Shown here: positions 43,254-45,864 of the stretch, piece after piece
Layout: each line of letters begins with the position of its first letter
Numbering within the stretch: the stretch's first letter is position 1
NCBI GenBank assembly: GCA_025352965.1
Contig: JANXRP010000103.1
Coordinates: 1-45,864 of the forward strand
Direction of reading: 5' to 3'
DNA from: Comamonadaceae bacterium
GTDB lineage: Bacteria; Pseudomonadota; Gammaproteobacteria; Burkholderiales; Burkholderiaceae_C
Length of the DNA stretch: 45,864 nucleotides
Program-made: the position numbers and the translations under genes
Notes under the pieces: generated by a model
The model's database searches: none
What the model was told of the DNA's origin: nothing
What the model saw: the letters and a program-made list of their open reading frames with translations, nothing else

Positions 43254-44714
43254 CTACTGCCGCGCCGTCCAATCAATCAGCGCATCGAGTACGGATCTGG
43301 CGCCTGCTAGCACCGTGCTTGACTCTGAATTGACGATGGCGATGAGCACATAGCGCTTGCCCTCTTTACCAAGAGAAGTGGCGTCTACATAACCTGCACG
43401 TGCCACCACGTTATTCAGACTGCCTGTCTTAAGATGCGCCGCACCCGCAGTGGCCTTGCTGCGGCGCAGTGTGCCATCCACGCCAGTTTGAGGCAAGGAC
43501 GCAATCAGTTCTGGCATGTACGGCGCGGCGTAAGCGCTTTGTAGCATTCGGCCTAGGCTGAGTGCCGAAATGCGCTCATCACGCGAAAGCCCTGAGCCGT
43601 TATCTACAACAGGCATGGGTGTGTCTGCAAGCGTGCCATAGCGGGACTTCCACCACTGAGCCAGCACGGCGCGGGAATCTTCAAACGTCGCGGGCTTGCC
43701 GCCGTTAGCATTCAAACTGAGCGTTAAAAAAAGCTGCTGTGCCATGACGTTGTTACTAAATTTATTCATATCGCGCATCACTTCGGCTAGGCTTGGTGAG
43801 CCAAATGTGAATACCAGCTTGGCCTGCGCGGATGCCTGACCTGCACGGCTTGCCCCGTTAAGCTTGCCACCCATACTCTCCCACAAGCCTTGTACAGCAA
43901 GGCTTGCAAAGGCGCTTGGGTCTGCGTACGCGACTGGCCAGACACGCTCAGCGCAGCTCTTTGGGTAGCTGCCCAAAAAACGAATGCGTTTGGGATCTGA
44001 AAAATCTGCTCGCAAACTGCCTCGGTAGTCCGCGCAGTCACCACCAGAGAGAGCCGCCGTCATGGGCATCAGCACGCCAAAGAGCGGTGGGTCGTAATGG
44101 ATATTGGCAACGCCTGCGACGGCATTCACCGTAAATGTCATCACGCTAGTTTTGTAATTAATCAGTAGCGCATCGGGACTGGCGTTGTAGGGTCGCAGGG
44201 GCTCTCCATCAAACGCGGCGGCGCTGGCGACGCTGGCTAGAGGGACGGCAAACGCACTGCTATCTAAAACGATGTCGCCGTTAATGGTGCTGATTCCTAG
44301 GTTGCGCACACGGCTCAGTAACAACCACAGCCGCTCAGTCACCAGCTTGGGATCACCACCGCCCTTGATAACGAGGTTGCCATTCAAAATGCCGTCTTTG
44401 ATGGAGCCGTCTTTGCCTGCGGGGTCAATGAGCACCTGCGTTTGCCACGTATACGCGGGACCCAGCAAATCGAGCGCTGCCACGCTGGTGACTAATTTCA
44501 TCACGGACGCTGGGTTCATGGGCGTGCTTGCGCGATGCGTGAGTAGCGGGGTGGTCACGCTGGGGCTGGCATCAATCACGTACAGCGAGATGGCTTCTTT
44601 GGGTATGCGAGAGCGGGTCAGTAGCGCTTCTATTTCGGCAGGAAGACTTTGCGCCCAAAGCGCAGGAGCGAAAAACAAAAGGTAGGGAAGAACAAGCTTG
44701 GATAATGAGCGCAT
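43254..44714 (-). CDS. dacB: D-alanyl-D-alanine carboxypeptidase/endopeptidase (PBP4)
   Basis: 486 residues. Signal peptide MRSLSKLVLPYLLFFAPALWA, periplasmic peptidase of the S13 family that trims and cuts peptidoglycan cross-links. Active-site triad motifs: SVMK (S70-K73), SNN in KFSNNVMAQQ and KTG in HLKTGSLNN. The large inserted domains between SxxK and SxN are present, as in E. coli PBP4. The open frame continues upstream to 44864, but a signal peptide begins only at ATG 44714. That ATG overlaps by two bases with the ATG of the divergent EamA gene (CATG). Confidence 0.93.
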   Translation of the reverse strand: MRSLSKLVLPYLLFFAPALWAQSLPAEIEALLTRSRIPKEAISLYVIDASPSVTTPLLTHRASTPMNPASVMKLVTSVAALDLLGPAYTWQTQVLIDPAGKDGSIKDGILNGNLVIKGGGDPKLVTERLWLLLSRVRNLGISTINGDIVLDSSAFAVPLASVASAAAFDGEPLRPYNASPDALLINYKTSVMTFTVNAVAGVANIHYDPPLFGVLMPMTAALSGGDCADYRGSLRADFSDPKRIRFLGSYPKSCAERVWPVAYADPSAFASLAVQGLWESMGGKLNGASRAGQASAQAKLVFTFGSPSLAEVMRDMNKFSNNVMAQQLFLTLSLNANGGKPATFEDSRAVLAQWWKSRYGTLADTPMPVVDNGSGLSRDERISALSLGRMLQSAYAAPYMPELIASLPQTGVDGTLRRSKATAGAAHLKTGSLNNVVARAGYVDATSLGKEGKRYVLIAIVNSESSTVLAGARSVLDALIDWTARQ

Positions 44715-45669
44715 GACAAATTCTAAGTCCCGGACCGTTGGCATTGCTGCCGCCATCATCACTATCTTTATTTGGACCGCCTTTGTCGTGATTGGCAGAG
44801 CCTCCGCAAAAATGACGCTTACGCCCTTCGATATGGTTTTTGTCCGCTTGGTGGGTGCAGCCATTGTGCTCTTGCCTTGGGGCTTTTGGATGGTGAGGAG
44901 GATGCAAAAAGTGGACGCTGCGGCTGGCAGCTTGTTTGGTTTATCGCCATTGCCGCTTCGCGCGACCGTGACGCTAGGCGTGTTTGGTGGTCTATTTACA
45001 CCATTTGCTTACACCGCATTCACCTACGCACCAGCTGCGCACGGCGCGGTGCTGATGCCTGGGACTTTGCCGCTTTTTACCGCCTTATTTGCGATGTTGA
45101 TTCTGAAGGAGCGCTTCACGCAGCAGCGGTCGTTCGGTTTGGCGCTGATCGCCTTGGGTGGGCTGTTGGTTGGGGGCGCGAGTTTACTCAAAGCTTTTGA
45201 AGGCGGCAACGTGTGGATGGGCGATGCGCTCTTTTTATGCGCCTCGAGTTGCTGGGCCATGTATTCGGTGCTGGCGCGAAAATATAAAGTTGACCCTGTG
45301 CAAGCAACGATTGCCTTTACTGTTTTCACCATACTTGGCTTTGTGCCACTGTACGGAGTTTTGGCCTACACCAACAGCTTGCCGTTTGGTTTGGTGACTC
45401 ATTTAGCCCAAGCATCTAGGTCAGAAATTGTGCTGCAAATGCTAATGCAAGGCATTGCCTCTGGCATTGTGGGCAACATTGGTTTTACGCTAATGCTCCA
45501 GACCTTTGGCCCCGTCAAAACAACGATGATGACGGCGCTCGTCCCATCGCTGGCGGCGCTGTCAGCGGTGTTCTTTTTGAGTGAGCCGCTCTACTGGAAC
45601 TTGATCGCGGGACTGGTTTTGGCTCTGACTGGCGTGATTTTGGGCATTACCTCTAGCGCTAAAAAATGA
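44713..45669 (+). CDS. EamA/DMT-family permease
   Basis: 318 residues, ten helices in two EamA repeats (IAAAIITIFIWTAFVVIGRASAK; GDALFLCASSCWAMYSVLARKY). Probable exporter of an unknown metabolite. ATG 44713 leaves a normal N-terminus of ten residues before TM1; TTG 44698 would lie inside dacB. No Shine-Dalgarno is apparent. Its start codon shares CATG with the dacB start. It ends in an ATGA overlap with tsaB. It is not a close copy of the EamA gene at 35282-36202. Confidence 0.88.
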   Translation: MTNSKSRTVGIAAAIITIFIWTAFVVIGRASAKMTLTPFDMVFVRLVGAAIVLLPWGFWMVRRMQKVDAAAGSLFGLSPLPLRATVTLGVFGGLFTPFAYTAFTYAPAAHGAVLMPGTLPLFTALFAMLILKERFTQQRSFGLALIALGGLLVGGASLLKAFEGGNVWMGDALFLCASSCWAMYSVLARKYKVDPVQATIAFTVFTILGFVPLYGVLAYTNSLPFGLVTHLAQASRSEIVLQMLMQGIASGIVGNIGFTLMLQTFGPVKTTMMTALVPSLAALSAVFFLSEPLYWNLIAGLVLALTGVILGITSSAKK

Positions 45670-45864
45670 AACTCCTTGCCTTCGATACCAGCACCGAATG
45701 GTTGTCCATTGCTGTGCAAAGCGGCGATGAGATTTTTGACTATTTGGGCGCAGGCGGCGCGCAGGCCTCTAGCCGATTGATTCCTGAAATCCAAATCTTG
45801 ATGGAAAAGGCGGGTTTGACGCTGCAAGATTTAGACGGCATAGCTTTTGGCGCGGGGCCTGGTG
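45666..45864 (+). CDS. tsaB: tRNA threonylcarbamoyladenosine biosynthesis protein TsaB, N-terminal part (cut by window edge)
   Basis: 66 complete codons are visible: KLLAFDTSTEWLSIAV at the start, SSRLIPEIQILMEKAG in the middle and GIAFGAGPG at the window end, the phosphate-loop region typical of TsaB/YeaZ. It is the scaffold partner of TsaD. The ATG overlaps the EamA stop (ATGA). Confidence 0.93.
   Translation, partial: MKLLAFDTSTEWLSIAVQSGDEIFDYLGAGGAQASSRLIPEIQILMEKAGLTLQDLDGIAFGAGPG

Noticed and set aside
1-45864. Insertion sequences, prophage, CRISPR arrays, integron or toxin-antitoxin pairs
   Set aside because: No transposase, integrase, repeat-spacer array or short paired frames were seen; the region reads as core chromosome.

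Overview
The window is chromosomal DNA of a Gram-negative betaproteobacterium, most likely Burkholderiales close to Comamonadaceae. This is inferred from gene order and protein flavour (class IIB fba, then purC-purE-purK-sua5; dapA-bamC; a LysR gene facing a DUF2917 gene; nrtABD-nirB-nirD-nasA-ybiB-cobA; a typical betaproteobacterial porin), not from a marker gene. G+C is a little over 50% by eye. I saw no IS element, prophage, CRISPR array or rRNA. The layout is very compact: many ATGA start/stop overlaps, convergent genes that share stop codons or overlap tail to tail, and one divergent pair whose start codons overlap.

Region 1 (1-5155, minus strand): a five-gene string made of an AfuA/FbpA-type binding protein, a fused 12-helix permease, an ATPase, transaldolase and glucose-6-phosphate isomerase. 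The gene order, and a His-Asp...Glu pattern in the binding protein, point to sugar-phosphate rather than iron uptake. Region 2 (5186-9202): ybeY, a 320-base gap holding a consensus DnaA box, priA, and an AEC-family permease. Region 3 (9241-13464): a TPR/glycosyltransferase-like protein, a LysR regulator facing DUF2917 plus an MFS transporter, and an overlooked 48-residue membrane protein. Region 4 (13461-17165): methyltransferase, dapA, bamC, an MBL-fold hydrolase, a bidirectional terminator and a small alanine-rich lipoprotein.

Region 5 (17215-31411) is a complete nitrate assimilation block. On the minus strand run nrtA-nrtB-nrtD (uptake), nirB, a periplasmic double-PilJ protein, nirD, nasA, ybiB and cobA (siroheme). 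narK diverges from nrtA, and a PP2C phosphatase/Ser-Thr kinase fusion converges on narK. I find sigma-54 (-24/-12) promoters in front of nrtA, narK and nirB, with a weaker one before the kinase gene. The nrtA and narK promoters lie back to back, so their -24 boxes form an 8-bp inverted repeat.

Region 6 (31480-36202): two FkbM-type methyltransferase genes, the second fused to TPR and glycosyltransferase-like domains, run into tsaD; an EamA permease overlaps the tsaD tail. Region 7 (36269-45864): a CAU tRNA (probably Ile2), a porin with promoter, leader hairpin and terminators, then fba-purC-purE-purK-sua5, a degenerate SGNH lipoprotein, dacB (PBP4), a second EamA permease and the start of tsaB. 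Three genes of the t6A tRNA-modification pathway (tsaD, sua5, tsaB) are therefore in the window.
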